64,000 nucleotides of DNA, from assembly GCA_022885665.1 (NCBI GenBank), contig JAGQDJ010000032.1, forward strand, positions 1-64,000, read 5' to 3'. Under the pieces are notes generated by a model. That model made no database searches, was not told the origin of the DNA, and worked only from the letters and a program-made list of their open reading frames with translations. Positions 45,087 through 58,330 of the stretch are shown here, piece by piece (the first letter of the stretch is position 1; each line of letters begins with the position of its first letter). The DNA is from Triops longicaudatus. Lineage: Eukaryota; Arthropoda; Branchiopoda; Notostraca; Triopsidae. The translations under genes were made by a program, and so were the position numbers.

Positions 45087-46814
45087 ATGTTGAAATTCCT
45101 GGTCTTGGCCGCCGTTGCGGCGATCGCAATTGCGAAACCACAAATTTCTTTCGGTGAAGAAGAAGACACAAAGCTTGTTGGCGAAGTACCCAAGTCTGAA
45201 CTGGAAGGCGAAGCCCCGTCCGAGGAAGTCATCAATACGCGTTTGGGTCTCCTCGCTAGCTATCTGAGTAAGTTAACAACCACCAAAACGTTCGATGTGC
45301 TAATTTTACGATTCAAATTAGATCTTCCACCCGTCCCCGGTGCAGCCCCGGTCACGGTGCAAAAAACAACTGCAGGCAATACTGCCAACCCATACATCCC
45401 TCAGGGTAATGCCAGAGGTAATTGCCTCTGTGTGCCCCAGGGCAAATGCGCACCCCCCACCCCCGGTCCAAGTCCTATCCAGAACACGGATGGCGCTGGA
45501 CTCATTGACGTCCGTATTGTTAACAGAGTAAGCTAACGATTTATTCACAGCAAATTAGTGTTCACAGCTAACTGGGTGTATCGTTTACGTACTGTAGGTA
45601 CCGACTGGCGTAACCTGTCAACCTGGGTTCCAATATTGCTGCGCGCAACAAGAAATCCTCCCTGTGCCTAACCCCGGTGTAGTTGCTCCCCAGCGTACCA
45701 ACAATGCTTGCGGTCGCTCCAACATCATCCCTGTACAAGGATACAACCTTGATCCTACCCAAGCTGCTTTTGGCGAATTTCCCTGGATGGTAGTACTTTT
45801 AGGTCCTAACAACAACTACATCGGCGGAGGTGTGCTCTTAAGCAACCGTCACGTGCTAACCGCAGCTCATAAAGTTGCCAACGTTGGGTAAGTTCATGCA
45901 TTCAAGTCGTTTAACTTATTCTTGTTTTTTTTTTTTTTGGGTTCATACTTGCCAATATTTTCCAAATTAAGTATTTCTAATATTCTCATGTTAGTTTTGT
46001 TACTGAGTTTCTCTTACTTAATTAACTACTAAGCATTACTTCAGTGTTTACACTTACTTTACTCATGGATTATTATTCAATAAGTTTTCTTTGTTACTAA
46101 TAGCAATGGATTGAAAGTACGCTTGGGTGAATGGGACGCCAAGGCCAACAACGAACCCCTTAAATACGTTGAATCTGGAATTGCTCGAGTGAAGATCAAC
46201 CCGTTCTTCAATCCTACCAACTTGCACAATGACATCGCTGTATTGACTCTAGACCGACCAGTAGATTTTGCTGCCAACCCACACATCGTACCTGTCTGCC
46301 CCGCAAGCTACGGCAAATTGAACGACGGTAGAAGGTAAGGAAGAGAAGCATTTCTATTTTGAGTTAAGGATAATATAATAATCTCTTGATTCGTGGCTCA
46401 GATGTTGGGTTACTGGCTGGGGTAAGGATGCCTTTGGACCCCCTGGTAATTTCCAGTACATTTTGAAGAAGGTGGATGTTCCTGTTTTAAACTCAAACGA
46501 CTGCGAAAACCGCTTGCGTAATACTCGTCTTGGCCAGTACTTCCAGCTCGAGCGTACATCATTCATCTGCGCTGGTGGTGAACCCCAAAAAGATGCCTGC
46601 ACTGTAGGCTGACTTAGTAGTCATTATTGCGTCTCTCTAATCATTGTCTCTGTTATAGGGTGACGGTGGATCTCCCCTGGTTTGTGAAGGACCTAACGGA
46701 GCTGAGCTAGTGGGTTTGGTGGCTTGGGGTGTTGGCTGTGCCGACCCTGGTATCCCTGGTGTCTACGTCAACGTTCCCAACTACTCTCAATGGATCCAAT
46801 CTGAATTGGTCTAA
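45087..46814 (+). CDS. Clip-domain serine protease homolog (catalytically inactive), 6 exons
   Basis: Non-catalytic trypsin-like protein of the prophenoloxidase-activating factor 2 / masquerade-like group. Relatives act as cofactors in melanisation or as pattern-recognition and clotting proteins in hemolymph. Exons 45087-45267, 45322-45527, 45598-45887, 46104-46334, 46402-46603 and 46659-46814 give 421 residues. Residues 1-16 are a signal peptide. A clip-like disulfide domain (NCLCVPQGKCAPP, then CQPGFQYCCAQ) follows an acidic prosegment. The protease fold starts near NACGRSNIIPVQGY and AFGEFPWMVVLLG. His of the triad is kept (LTAAHK) and Asp is kept (NDIAVLTLDRPVD). The serine motif reads GDGGSPLVC, with Gly replacing the catalytic Ser. 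The gene has a strong TATA box and nearby NF-kB-like sites. AATAAA follows at about 46949. Confidence 0.93.
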
Positions 46815-47774
46815 ATCGTCCCTACCGAAGGTGAATGAGTCCTAGAACATCCAGCCCACTTGCACGACGCCAGTATATGCAACACACAATCGAGTTCATA
46901 CATTACCTACCATTATTTCCTACCCTGTTGAAAAGTTTGTGATAAATTAAATAAAGCCTTGAAGTGAAACTCACACGCAGTTGTAAAAAGTCGTTGCCTT
47001 TTACTTATTCGCTTCCTTAATCGCATGTTACTATGTCCATAATGAAGATGACAAATCGCAGAAATACGACATAACTAGGTACAATGTGGCTGGTTTTTGT
47101 TAAAGTTTGTTTCACTTCTTTAATCATTATAGAAAAAACTTACGGCAGAAGATTAAATATAACTAAAAATATATTGCAATTAACAAAGAATACGATCAAA
47201 TAGACATGGCTGTGAATTGCCAACTAACCAATTTACGGACGATTTCAGTAGGTCTCGCAAAATGGAAACAATCGCCACATAGGCACATACAATTAAAGCT
47301 GTGGTAAATAAAAATCTAAAGGTTTGACCACATAAATGGCTAGTTTGCCAAGTCCCAAAGCAAAATTTAGCCCCAATTTAGCGACAAGTTCAAAGACTAG
47401 ACACAAACATGCAAAAGAATGTCACAGATCTGAATATTACGCTGACTGTAAACACTTAAAGAAAAAGCACATTACTTCTCGATCCTTAACCGCAACCACA
47501 CTTAACGTTTGGTAAATTCTAATTTTCCTGTAACGTTTGCTTGCAATGAGACGAGTTATTCAAGAGTAACGGGTGGTTTCAGCGGTCTCGTTTTCATCTG
47601 AAACACTATTGTTTCATGCAAAAAAAAGAAGGCATATCTCAAAACATAAAGGAGTTATTTATATTACATCATGTACATCAAACAAACGTCACTTCGGGCA
47701 CAAGGAAAGGAGTAAGGGTTGGACAAGAACAAGCGGATTTCACTGAGAGCGCCTTTTCACCCTGCCGGCCGTGG
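46815..47774. other. Convergent 3' flanks of the serine protease homolog and LMLN
   Basis: AATAAA near 46949 ends the plus-strand gene. Nothing else recognised in this AT-rich interval. Confidence 0.4.
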
Positions 47775-50700
47775 TCAACTGCACGAATGAACAATTAAGC
47801 TAGCTGCCAGTAGTAATACATGCAGAATCATATTGGAAGATACTTGACGTCCCCGTCCGCAATCTAAGCGATCTGACGGATACGACAAACCTTTCGGTGT
47901 GTCTAAGTCCGGTAAGCATGTGCTGTTCCGGGCTTCAAATTCTTCCTGTACAGCAAGAAAATCGCAACATTAACTCCCCTTATTAACTCAGCAGAACGAA
48001 AGGATAAAAATGTACAAAAACTGATACTGAATAACTTCAATGAATACTTCAAACACTGAATCTCTAACTTGCCTATCTTACTCATGAGAAAGTCCTATTC
48101 TTTCCATGAATCCTTCTTTTCTCGACATGACCATAACTTGGGCAACTTAAAATCAAGAATTCTAAACAGATTCATTATAAATATATTCTTCTCGAAAAAA
48201 TTGAGAGGTAAAAAAGGGAGGTAAAAAAATCGCACTTTCAAATACGATAATCTAGACTGTTCGATAGTTCAAGTTTATATGTCTATCTTCTAGGAAAGCT
48301 CAATTACCAACATCGATACATTTCCAAGCAATTCTCAATTGGTTTACCTAATTTCACATAAGACGTAAAATAAGTTGAATTAACCTAACTAGTACTCACC
48401 TGACAAATTTCTTCACAGGAGGGGCACACGATCGATCCAATATGTAACCATCCGTACGCATGAACCCGTATCTTAAGTTCTTGTCCTTTGTAATAGCAAG
48501 GATACGTTTTGTTTTCCACCTGGGATCCAGATTTGTTTGTTATGCAATTTGTCTCCATGTATTTCGGTACTAGCTTACCATAATATTTAGTCTGCGCATG
48601 CTACACGAGTATTGATAACATCCTGAGCCCCAATGCTGCCACTGTCGTAGCTGCGAACACGACTTTTCTTCCCACATATGGCTGCCATGATCGAAACACT
48701 TGGAACGTTTCCCGTATTTCTCCAATGCAAAGTTCCTATCACCCTCTAAGCAATTCCACATTAGACTCGCTAAGATTGTCACTTCTAAAGTTAAGATCTA
48801 ATTACTTGGATTGTTGTCTTCGTAGAGGCAGTGTGATCCTCGCACTACTACGTTATCGGCTCTCCAAGTAAACTCTTGTATATACGGACAATAGTCAGCC
48901 AACGCCACGGAGCCGCCATAGTACGCCAAATCCCTCGAATCCACCCCAGGTAATTTTTCAAAGTTCTGGTACATGGGTGGGAGGGCAAACTGCTGTCGGA
49001 CCAAGTTACATAACGCTACCGAGCTTCGGTCAATGCTGCATTCCGTTTCCAAGGGATCTTTTTTGACACGGTTACAGAAAGGATGCAAAGATTTTCCACG
49101 CTGCTGCCGCTCTTCCATCCAAGCCATGCAGGAGTTGGTGGCGAATTTGCAGCCCAGTTTATGACCCCAATGTAACGGCTGCGCTAGGGCCATGTTGGCA
49201 CGGTACCAGCCCGAATCCTCCATTAAAGCCAGCGTTATTCGTGAATACACAGGGTTCTGCGTGTGAGTCCCTGTCATGGCTTCATTCTTCAATGGACAAA
49301 TGAATGACAAGATTTCAGATGAGATTCAGTGTAAGAAAAATGTGCTACATTTTCAGGAACTTACCTCAAAAAGTCTTTTTTCAAAGTGAGTTAAGGCAGT
49401 TCCATCTTCGCCTTGATCTTCTAATTCAGCCCCTTCTAAAGTAGGACAGCCGAAATGATTACGAACTTCTTCGACCACACGCGGCGTGACCACCACATTC
49501 ACGGTTCTTGTGATGGTGCCACCACGTACTCGCCAATTTGGTCTCGTTACTTTCCTAATTACTCTGGAGCTCCATTGCCTGGCTTGCAACCTATTGATAA
49601 CGAAATTTTCCCCCACGAAGGAAAAGGATCTTAATTAGTTATACGGTTCTCCTTTCACAAACTTTCAGCTCTTTGAAGAATAACTCAACTGTTCATTGAG
49701 CTCCGGTTTGCCGTTTTCATCTCTTGGCGTCAGAGGCTCGCCGTGCTCGTCTCTATAAAAGGCGTAAAGCGATACGGAGAAACCTAATGCATGCAAGATT
49801 TCGTGTTTGACCGTGGATATTAAGACTTCCAATTCCTGAGCTTTCGTGCTGATAGATTCCGGACAGAGATTCGCGTGTCCAGCAATAGGCCTGCAAGAAA
49901 CATAGTCTCCATTAGAAAACTTTCCAACTGCGTTCTAACTACATTATCATGCACTGGCGTTTTCGTACAGAAGATTTCGCTTGCAAAATATCCCCAAGGA
50001 TAAAAACCTCATGACTGTAATTACCTGTCCAGAACTCCTTCTTGCTGGCAATGGGCTGCATAAGCTACGGTGAGCCCTTTATGACATCTTTCCGTGTCCA
50101 TGGCAGAGATGTAAAACACGAAATCAGCCCCCACGATCCCTTTTCCTGGTGGAGGACCTGTCACTCTGCAGTTGCTTCCTTGTACGTCACACACGCGACA
50201 AGCCTAATAAAATAAACAGTAGTAAGCATCTTTGCCGAAAATCCATATAAACAAAACCTATCCAGAGAGCACAAAAGATCAAATGTAACGCGAACACAAC
50301 AATCGAAGGAACACCCTAGCTCTAATCCAAATCCAATAACGCTTCTAACAAATAACAAACAGAACTCCCATATTACAAAGGCTATGCTTGGCATTATTTG
50401 TGCTAACTTTAATTTTTTTACTGTATTTCTTTTTATCGTAACTTTCATTTTATTCCATTTTATATAGAATCTTTAACCTATTTCGAACGTAATCGTCCTC
50501 ACCAGCGTTAAACATATCGCGTACGCATCTCTCTTACGGGAATTTATATGTGCAATTATGTAGGAATGACTAGAGGAATGTATTAAAATCGTTACGTATT
50601 TCTGAAACCTTCTTTTATTGTAGCGATCTGATCAATATTATCCAGCATCTCTAGTTACGACATTATGAAAAATGGGAAATTTATAGTGAAGTTTCCAGTG

Positions 50701-53700
50701 TTAAATAAAAAGAAACATAAGTTTTGACGTTAATCTTGTCATAACTAAGTTTCTACGACGGTCAATTTTATTCTACTGGAGGAATTTTATTCTATTCTCC
50801 TTACAAATGAAGGAAAATTTGCAGGTAGGATAATACAGGCTACTTACGTCGTTCGAAAAAGATGGTAAAATTGTACAGCGCTAACAGAAATTGTACGAAT
50901 GTAGTTACACATATCTCTTAAATAGACTTGTATCAATATAAAGCGTAGTTTTACCATAAGCGGAGTTCAAAAGATGCGCACCCTGTCCACGCGTAAGATT
51001 AAAAATTTCCTACACAAGTCCTCTTTAAGAGCATGGGGGAATATACGGCGAACTTAACTACAACTTAATGGATACAGGGCTAGAGTGTTTCGAGCATGAC
51101 GTGTGTTACGGCTGTTACTAGCGTAACGGCAGATCAAATCCATGGACAGGCCTAACATGGTGATTGACATTAAAAGCCTGATGATGCGATGGATGGGGTG
51201 TGTCGATTCGTATGTCGGCAGCCCTAAGATTATTTGACAGTGGCCTATTACACGCACTCGAATCTATCCAAACTGCTAAGTGCTACGCGACAGTGCCTGT
51301 ACACTAGCATTACTTAACATCTCCAGATTTGTTTACTCTTGAATAAACAAAGAGACACAAAGTTAGATTTGTTAAGTTACAGATGTTCGCCAGAGAGTAA
51401 AAAAAATATGTGTGCTTACTTAAACCACTACAGACAAGAATTCTGTCCAGCTAAATTAAGCTAAAACTATGCATCTATTAAAGAAAAAGGTTTTAAAAAA
51501 ACACAGATTCTTTCTCAAAGAATTAGTGGCTTTCTCCTTCTCTGTTCTGGCATTATTAAGTTGTTGTTATATAAAATTATTGTCCAGATAATGATCAAGT
51601 AAAACTCAGCCAACCGGCATGCAAATTCTTGTGCCTGATTACTACTGTACCCAATAATAGGCGCAAGATTATGTTGAATCTAGAAATAAAAAACGTGTTG
51701 ATGTAAAGTATAAAGCTAGTGTAGTATAACAATGACTCAAATGCATGAAGTTCCCTTTTCTTGAGTGAGCAATTTCAAAGGTTTTACGATGGGTTCCGTA
51801 CTCCGAATATGGTACAGAAGTTAGTTAACGGGTTTTGCAGAGCGATCATAAAGGACGCTCGTTCACCAAGCAGGTCGCTGTTGCATACAGAAGCAAAATG
51901 TATCAAACACTTCAAGAGACTTTGCCAACAACGCAGAATATCTAACATATACCTGAAGGGATGCAAGGATTCCTTCAACTTCCTTTACAAAAAAAAATAG
52001 TGTTAAAGCTGATATTAGTTAGCACTTACGCGTAGACATACCGACAAAAAAGGCGAAAATAAAACTAGTACAGGGACACATGTAGTCAGGAAATTTTGGT
52101 CTATCCTAGCGTTGGGTGAAAACAGACATAAACCGATCTTATATTGTAAAAATCGAATTCAGAAGTTTAAGGAGCATTTATATTAGTTATAAGAAGCATA
52201 TTCGAAATCAATGCTGAAAACTACAGAAACTATTTTTTTTTTTTGTCCTAACACATCATTCGTACGGGGTATTAAAAAAATATACACTATTTTATTTTAA
52301 CAAAAATAAACATATAGTCCTCATCAAACATTATTATTCAAAATGGTGGAACACATCACATGCCAGAATACTCATAACTGCCAAAATTACGTTATATAAA
52401 GAAAAACATTATTTATCAGGTGTTTTTTCTTTCTTACTTCCAAATGCTCTTCCGGAACCGGGACTTCTCCGCACATTGTTACGGCTTCGCAAGAATTTTT
52501 GCAATACGGATGTGGATCTCTGCTACGTAAAAACACTTGGTTCTGTTCGCACTTCCTGCACGTGGATACCAATCATGAGTTTATCTTATTTTTCATGCAT
52601 CTTTTTCTGCTCTTACCGGTTAAGTCGAATAACGGACTCTGTTTTGCGTACAAACAACGCATTCTCCCAATAATGTACAGCTTCGGGCAACACCGTATTG
52701 TTAATGAGTTCAAACTTCTCTTGGTCCAGTCTTCACTCGCCAAACGAAGAAAAATTATCGTTATTAATTACGTATTATTATGATACATTGATACACAAAG
52801 CTTTATATCAATTGTTTTTAGAAAGAAATATAACAAGAATCTGAGTTTTAAAGGTATTTAAGTTTAAAGGAATATGAATTTGCTGAAGCGGTTATCTCAC
52901 CTGTACACAGATTCGTCATAGTAAATTTTAATACGCAAAGGTTGATCTACACTTCTTTTTTTCATTATGTGAGCAGGTTCCAAGTGGACGCCATGAATCA
53001 CCTACAATAAAGAAACAAAAAAAAAGTTATAAGCGTGACCGCTAAAACACCTCAAACAGTCTAATGAATTAGTCATTGTCTCGTAAAAATACGCATATCA
53101 AAGTCGGACTGTATTTGCTCTTCTTTTAGACTGAACTTATGCAATGATACACTAAGGCCACATGAACAGGTGGCACGGAATTCTAACCCATAACGGTACA
53201 CGTAATTTTGGCTGGACGTTTTATAATAATGACAAAAAATAGGGAAATTCTCGCGAAGAACACCTGTTTTTTCTAATTATTTTCCCCCGTTTATAGTCAG
53301 ACTGAGGGTCAGGAAACATTCCGTATGCATTTTGTGGTGTGTCGCACTTCGACCATGACCATTTTTTAATACAAATCTAAGGAAATAAAGATTGGTGTTC
53401 GGAACCATTCGTTTTGCGTAACCGAGGGGATTCAAAGGGAGGATAAAAGGATGAAAAACCAGGCGTTGTCCTACTTTCTCTGCTTCAGATCACATCCACC
53501 GGCACCGGATACCGATCGAAGCTACTGCCCATCACAGTTTCACATCTATTTCACAAGAAAAAGGGAAAGTGGGCCTCCTTCATACAGAATGATTCGTTAG
53601 AATTCCTTCTGTGGAGAGTCAGAGGATGTTCCCACGAGACGAAATTCCCTGATCACTAAGGACGATTCAAAGTTGATAAGATTAACAAAATTTGCCGTGT

Positions 53701-54426
53701 GCATCTGCTTTGCATTAATTTCTAATTTCCGCCTCTCAAAGTTGCCAATTCTAGAAGCTCTCAGGGAAAATCTGTCGGATCACCGAAGGGTAGAATTAGC
53801 AATAACACAAAGTTTAAATTTAAAAGTAAAATAAATGTGATCATAATTGTGGCAAAAAGGAGTAATGCAGATCACTAATGCAAAACTTCACAAATCCAAA
53901 CAACAAAAAACAATCAATAAATGTAATATACGAATTATGAACAAGTACATAAAAATCACATATAAAATTAATAGCGTTGTGTAAATTTTACTCATTTTTT
54001 TGTACCACTTGACCAAAGTTTGACAAAAAGCAAACGCTCACGCTGGTATAAAAAACAGTAAAGTAAAAATTACTTTAATAGGCTATTTTAGGGAGCTACT
54101 TTGTGATTAAGTTCGAAGTGAGAGCAAATTTCGGTCAGTCGTTTAACAGTTACAAAAAGGAAACGATATAAGAAAAGAGGTGGCATTTCGTGAAAAAAGG
54201 CAGTAAAAAATGTTTCAATTACCTCGTGAGGCTTAGGGTGGACATGTGAACACTGGCGATGAGATTCAACACGGTATGATTGGAATATGCACAATCCGAA
54301 TAAAAGAACGACGGTTCGAGATGTAAAGTGGCAAGGTTTGTGTAACAAAGAGTAATGTGATTGGAATGACTGAAGGTAGTTAACGTAAGGCATAGTTTCA
54401 AAATCCCAGCAAGTGTTCCGAAACAC
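47775..54426 (-). CDS. LMLN: Leishmanolysin-like metallopeptidase (invadolysin, M8), 11 exons
   Basis: Zinc metallopeptidase of the gp63 family; the fly protein is needed for mitosis and cell migration. Minus-strand exons: 54426-54223, 53001-52901, 52730-52617, 52555-52438, 50203-50025, 49890-49690, 49590-49365, 49286-48806, 48745-48579, 48519-48400, 47945-47775. Phases join to 693 residues. The N-terminus has a hydrophobic signal segment (TVVLLFGLCIFQ) then CSHVHPKPHE. Conserved LMLN blocks follow: RSVDQPLRIKIYYDESVYR and ADFVFYISAMDTERC. The zinc site is STVKHEILHALGFS (HExxH), with the third His in EAMTGTHTQNPVYSRITLAL. The Cys-rich C-terminal domain is intact (CPSCEEIC). The protein ends in a hydrophobic stretch (MILHVLLLAASLIVHSCS), compatible with a GPI-anchor signal. 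Introns of 2.2 and 1.2 kb occur in the 5' half. Confidence 0.93.
50204..52437 (-). other. Large intron of LMLN
   Basis: 2.2 kb with no recognised exon or repeat. An 79-residue open frame at 51761-52000 on the other strand has no family features. Confidence 0.5.
53002..54222 (-). other. First intron of LMLN
   Basis: 1.2 kb, AT-rich, nothing recognised. A CDS-less intron this large after the signal-peptide exon often holds regulatory sequence, but none could be identified. Confidence 0.5.
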
Positions 54427-56393
54427 GACTAGATAAGTTAATTCCCACGTTTTCTTAAGTAGCGACGCTTTACAGACACAAAATTATTTTAGCGCACAGA
54501 CACACATCCATTCTCAACGCACAAGATAAACAAACTGCCCCCTGAGTCGTTGCTGGGAATGCTTAAAACTCTCGCCACTAGGAAACGGGATCCTGCGGGA
54601 GTCTAACACCACGAACGGCAGTAGTCTAGATAGAATAGATTCTATTGCCACGGAACTGCTTGGGAAAGCGGAACAATTCTTTACCTGTGACTTCCTTCAA
54701 TCCGTAATTATTAAAACCGAGCCTTCACCCACAAGTACGGACCTTCCGAAGTCAAACTTAACTTTTAGATACTGTAAGTTTTCCTTCGTCGTTACAAATA
54801 TTTGTTAGCAATTGACAATTCAAGTAGACTATGTTTAATGTATCGAAGTGCAGTACTCGGATAAAAACAAGACTCAAAACCAACGGATTAATGATAGCTT
54901 TAAAAGACCTAAACCTGGTAAAATAGACCAGTTTCATATTTTTATAAGCGGTTCACCGATACATCAAAATCTCAGTATAACAAACATATCGGAGTACGAG
55001 AAAACTGTTTGACATGTGCGAAGTTTGCTGTATCGGATACTTTGATCGTAAAGCTACATAGAGCGGGCCTCTCGATTCCCTGTCATGATAGTCCACTTTT
55101 CTAAAACTAGTCTACAGTTCGCTATGGGGTGACTCAGACTAACTGTAGATCGTGTTTCTCAGCAGTTTAAACTCATTGCCGAAAAATCGCCGACTATCAA
55201 ACCCATCACTACCCAATGAAAGTAAAATTGCAATTTAAAAATAATATATTTATTTAGTAAGAAAATAAGGACGAGTTACTAAACTGGCTTTTAAATTAAC
55301 ACTAATTAAGGCCCTGGTCGAAGTCATCTTCTTTTGACAAAAACATTTTAACGTTTAAGATTATTGTTCAGCACATATGAACTATGTTATAGAAAAGTCC
55401 TGATAGGAATGTTAGGTAAAATCGACGTTTTGAGCGTGTTGATGTAATTAAAAAAGAAAAAATGATTAGAAGATCTAAAGACCTAAAGCATTTGGATTCT
55501 CCCGAATTGAAATTCTTTATTGGACCAAATTTTAAAATATTTTTATTCTCCTTCTTGTAGGTGCCGTTACCCAAGCCCAAACGCCTTTTATCCAACTTTG
55601 GGTAATTTACCTACTTTTGAGGAGGGATTACTACTGTAGATGATGCGTACATCTGTTCAGGACAGGGCTTCAACTCATACAGCAATCGAACAGGAGATTC
55701 GTTTTACAAGATTCCTTCCCTATAACACTGAAGTTCTCTTTTAACATGGTGTTTCTAATACAAATACAATACGTCCCCTTTACCCGTCTACGGTTACAGG
55801 TTAAATTGCATATGCCTTAGTAAAAAGAAATTGACCCTTATTTATGAAACAGTTGCTCGACTTTATAGCGAAAAAGTGCTGAAGTTAGTAGGCTAAACGA
55901 GAATTATTAATATTTCCTTCACAATTTTCTTTCGTGATACTTTTACTTATCATTTTTGGAGCTTATATATGTATTCAAACTGAAATTGTAGATTGTTTTC
56001 TAGCTAGTAGTTTTCTTTCTTCGCGTATACAGTATAAGTTCCTTTCCCTAACCTAGCGCATAGGAGGTAGTCTACTATTAGCCGAAAACAAATCGAAGAC
56101 AAGCGAGCGAATTAATTCTATTCGGTGCGAAGATGCGAGTTATCCGAAATGTTTATCAAGATTGTGTCCATACATTCTTAATGTTTTACTCGCGGTGACG
56201 TTTTGTTTTCATAGATGAGGTGTTAAGTACCTATTATACCTATTTTACGTGGCAATAGAGTCCAAAATTTGTGAACAGGGCTTTTGAGCTCCTGACACTT
56301 CCGAGGTGGCGCTGCGGTTTCCATAAACAAACTGCTAAGCATAAATAGAAGTATTTAGTAACTCGGGTGAGTTTTGTTAAGTTTATTTACGAA
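54427..56393. promoter_or_regulatory. Divergent spacer between LMLN and TAF13
   Basis: About 2 kb between two head-to-head genes. No further gene, tRNA or repeat recognised; short open frames are AT-rich noise. Confidence 0.4.
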
Positions 56394-57423
56394 ATGGCTG
56401 CATCCAGTTCGAATAATAATGCTGCACTAACGCAGAACTCAACGCCCGCGGCTCTAAATACTGAAGAACCCCTTGAACAGGTGAAATAATGTTATTTTTA
56501 ATTAGAATGTCTTGGTTGCTCACAAGTCTGAAACTAATAGTTATTTTAAAGCATTTTATAACTGCTTTTATACTGTGTAAAACCTCTTAAACATTTTACT
56601 GGTATTTTTGTTAACTTTGATTGCCTATTCTTACAGTTCTTGTCAGCACTTTAGCAAAAAATCTAGCCGTTGCGTAAAAAATATCATATAATATATTATA
56701 CAAATCTGATTTGGAAAAGGGGCTAATTTTTATTAACTTAAAGTGCTATACTGGTTTTTGGAGAAGCACTTAAGTAGTTGTATTTTTAGGTAAACAAATT
56801 TATAAAAAAAAGCGACAGTATTTAATGTTCCATTATAATGTGTAGCTTGATGACGATGACGTGGATCCTCAATTGGGAGCGACGAGCTCTGGTCGGAAAC
56901 GTCTGTTTTCCAAAGAACTTCGTTGTATGATGTATGGCTTTGGCGACGATCAGAATCCTTACACTGAAAGCGTAGATGTGTTGGAAGATCTCGTTATTGA
57001 ATTTCTCATTGACACGGTAAGTTCAAGCTTAAAATTAGACCTAATAATTTCGTTGTGATAGTTAAAAAGAGAATACTAGTAAACTATACCCATGGTTACA
57101 GCCTCCAATCCCGCATTTTATACTTTGACATGTCCGTTTCCCAAATTTTCTTTCTTTCTTTTCAATATTGGGATACTACAAAAACTTTCCTTAAACGACA
57201 GATTTTTAAACTTGTCTAATTTTTTTTATTTATTTATTTTATCCAGACCCATAAAGCCATGGAAATTGGTCGGACAGGACGAGTACAAGTAGAAGACATT
57301 GTTTTCCTTGTGCGTAAAGATCAGCGCAAATACGCTCGTGTTAAAGATTTGCTGACCATGAATGAAGAACTTAAGAAAGCCAGAAAAGCTTTCGATGAAG
57401 TTAAATATGCTGGGGTTTCTTAA
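56394..57423 (+). CDS. TAF13: TFIID subunit 13 (TAF13), 3 exons
   Basis: Histone-fold subunit of the general transcription factor TFIID, which pairs with TAF11. Exons 56394-56480, 56846-57016 and 57247-57423 join in phase to 144 residues. The N-terminal ~30 residues are a low-complexity Ala/Ser/Asn tail with no clear conservation. The histone fold follows: KRLFSKELRCMMYGFGDDQN, PYTESVDVLEDLVIEFLIDT, THKAMEIGRTGRVQVEDIVF and LVRKDQRKYARVKDLLTMNE, all characteristic TAF13 segments. The C-terminus ELKKARKAFDEVKYAGVS is also typical. The first intron (365 bp) is longer than average here. Confidence 0.95.
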
Positions 57424-57948
57424 CATTTTGTTTAATTTTCGTATTGAGAGACGTATTGTGTACAAAATTTTGACTACGATTTGTAAGAAAATATACTTGC
57501 TATTCGTTAGCTTATGACTTAAACACGTTACATTAGTTTTTGTAGCAAATATTAACTGTTTTTGGATTGTAAGTCCAGGAAATTGCCTTCTGTTTCGTTT
57601 CGATCACTGTTTTTCGTGTACTCTTTTATCTTCGTATTCATCTCCTTTTTTGTGGGATTGCTTTCTCGTTTGTTTTCGCGAGTTTCGACGGGAGAAAAAA
57701 GGACAGGTATTTTGCACGACATCTAGAGAGTCTTTCTTCGTAGCACTATGCGACTGAGTGTCCGGAGAGTTCGTTTGTAACAACGATTTAGTGGGAATAT
57801 TTCGGAACACTGGACGAACTAAAAGTCTAAAATAAAACTAAGAAATTATAATAAGAAACTTTAAAACGTGATAAATTAGTTAATCCGTTTCTTGAAAATA
57901 AATTATAATTCCATACTTCCAAACCTTACAACGAGAAATTATCTGTAC
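57424..57948. other. 3' flank of TAF13
   Basis: No gene. A 68-residue Lys/Ser-rich open frame at 57604-57810 on the minus strand shows no family features. Confidence 0.4.
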
Positions 57949-58330
57949 GAGTACGGTAATACTCCATACAATGCATCATTACGAAAAATGATTCACCTCT
58001 CTGTAACCCTAACTGCAAAACATACAACGATGTATTTTACAGGAAAAAAAGGCGAAAGATCGAATAGCGACGGAAGGCTCCTCAGATCTATTACTTTTGA
58101 CACGTAGGAGTTATGTGCAGTAATGTGTATAGCACGACGGAAAAGGGTGAAATCGGTCTCAACAGTTTTTAACCCGAACTGCAAAACCTATTATGACATA
58201 TTTTGTATGAAAAAAAACATCAATCGAAAAATCTAGTAGGGCTTGGAGTTATGTTCAGCTTTATAACTTCATACGCAGGAAAATGTACATAAACCTATAT
58301 CTATGGAGTACGGCAATACTCCATATAATG
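57949..58330. repeat. Diverged tandem/direct repeat cluster
   Basis: GAGTACGGTAATACTCCATA at 57949 recurs as GAGTACGGCAATACTCCATA at 58306. Between them, TAACCCTAACTGCAAAAC (58003-58120 unit) recurs as TAACCCGAACTGCAAAAC (58169-58259 unit). Each unit contains TATTTT...AAAAAAA and ends GGAGTTATGTKCAG. The spacing and shared order point to an old duplication, or a repeat family member with two internal units. Each GAGTACGG-AATACTC copy is itself an imperfect inverted repeat. Confidence 0.55.

Noticed and set aside
51761..52000. 79-residue frame inside the large LMLN intron
   Set aside because: No signal peptide, domain or splice context; a chance frame in intron sequence.
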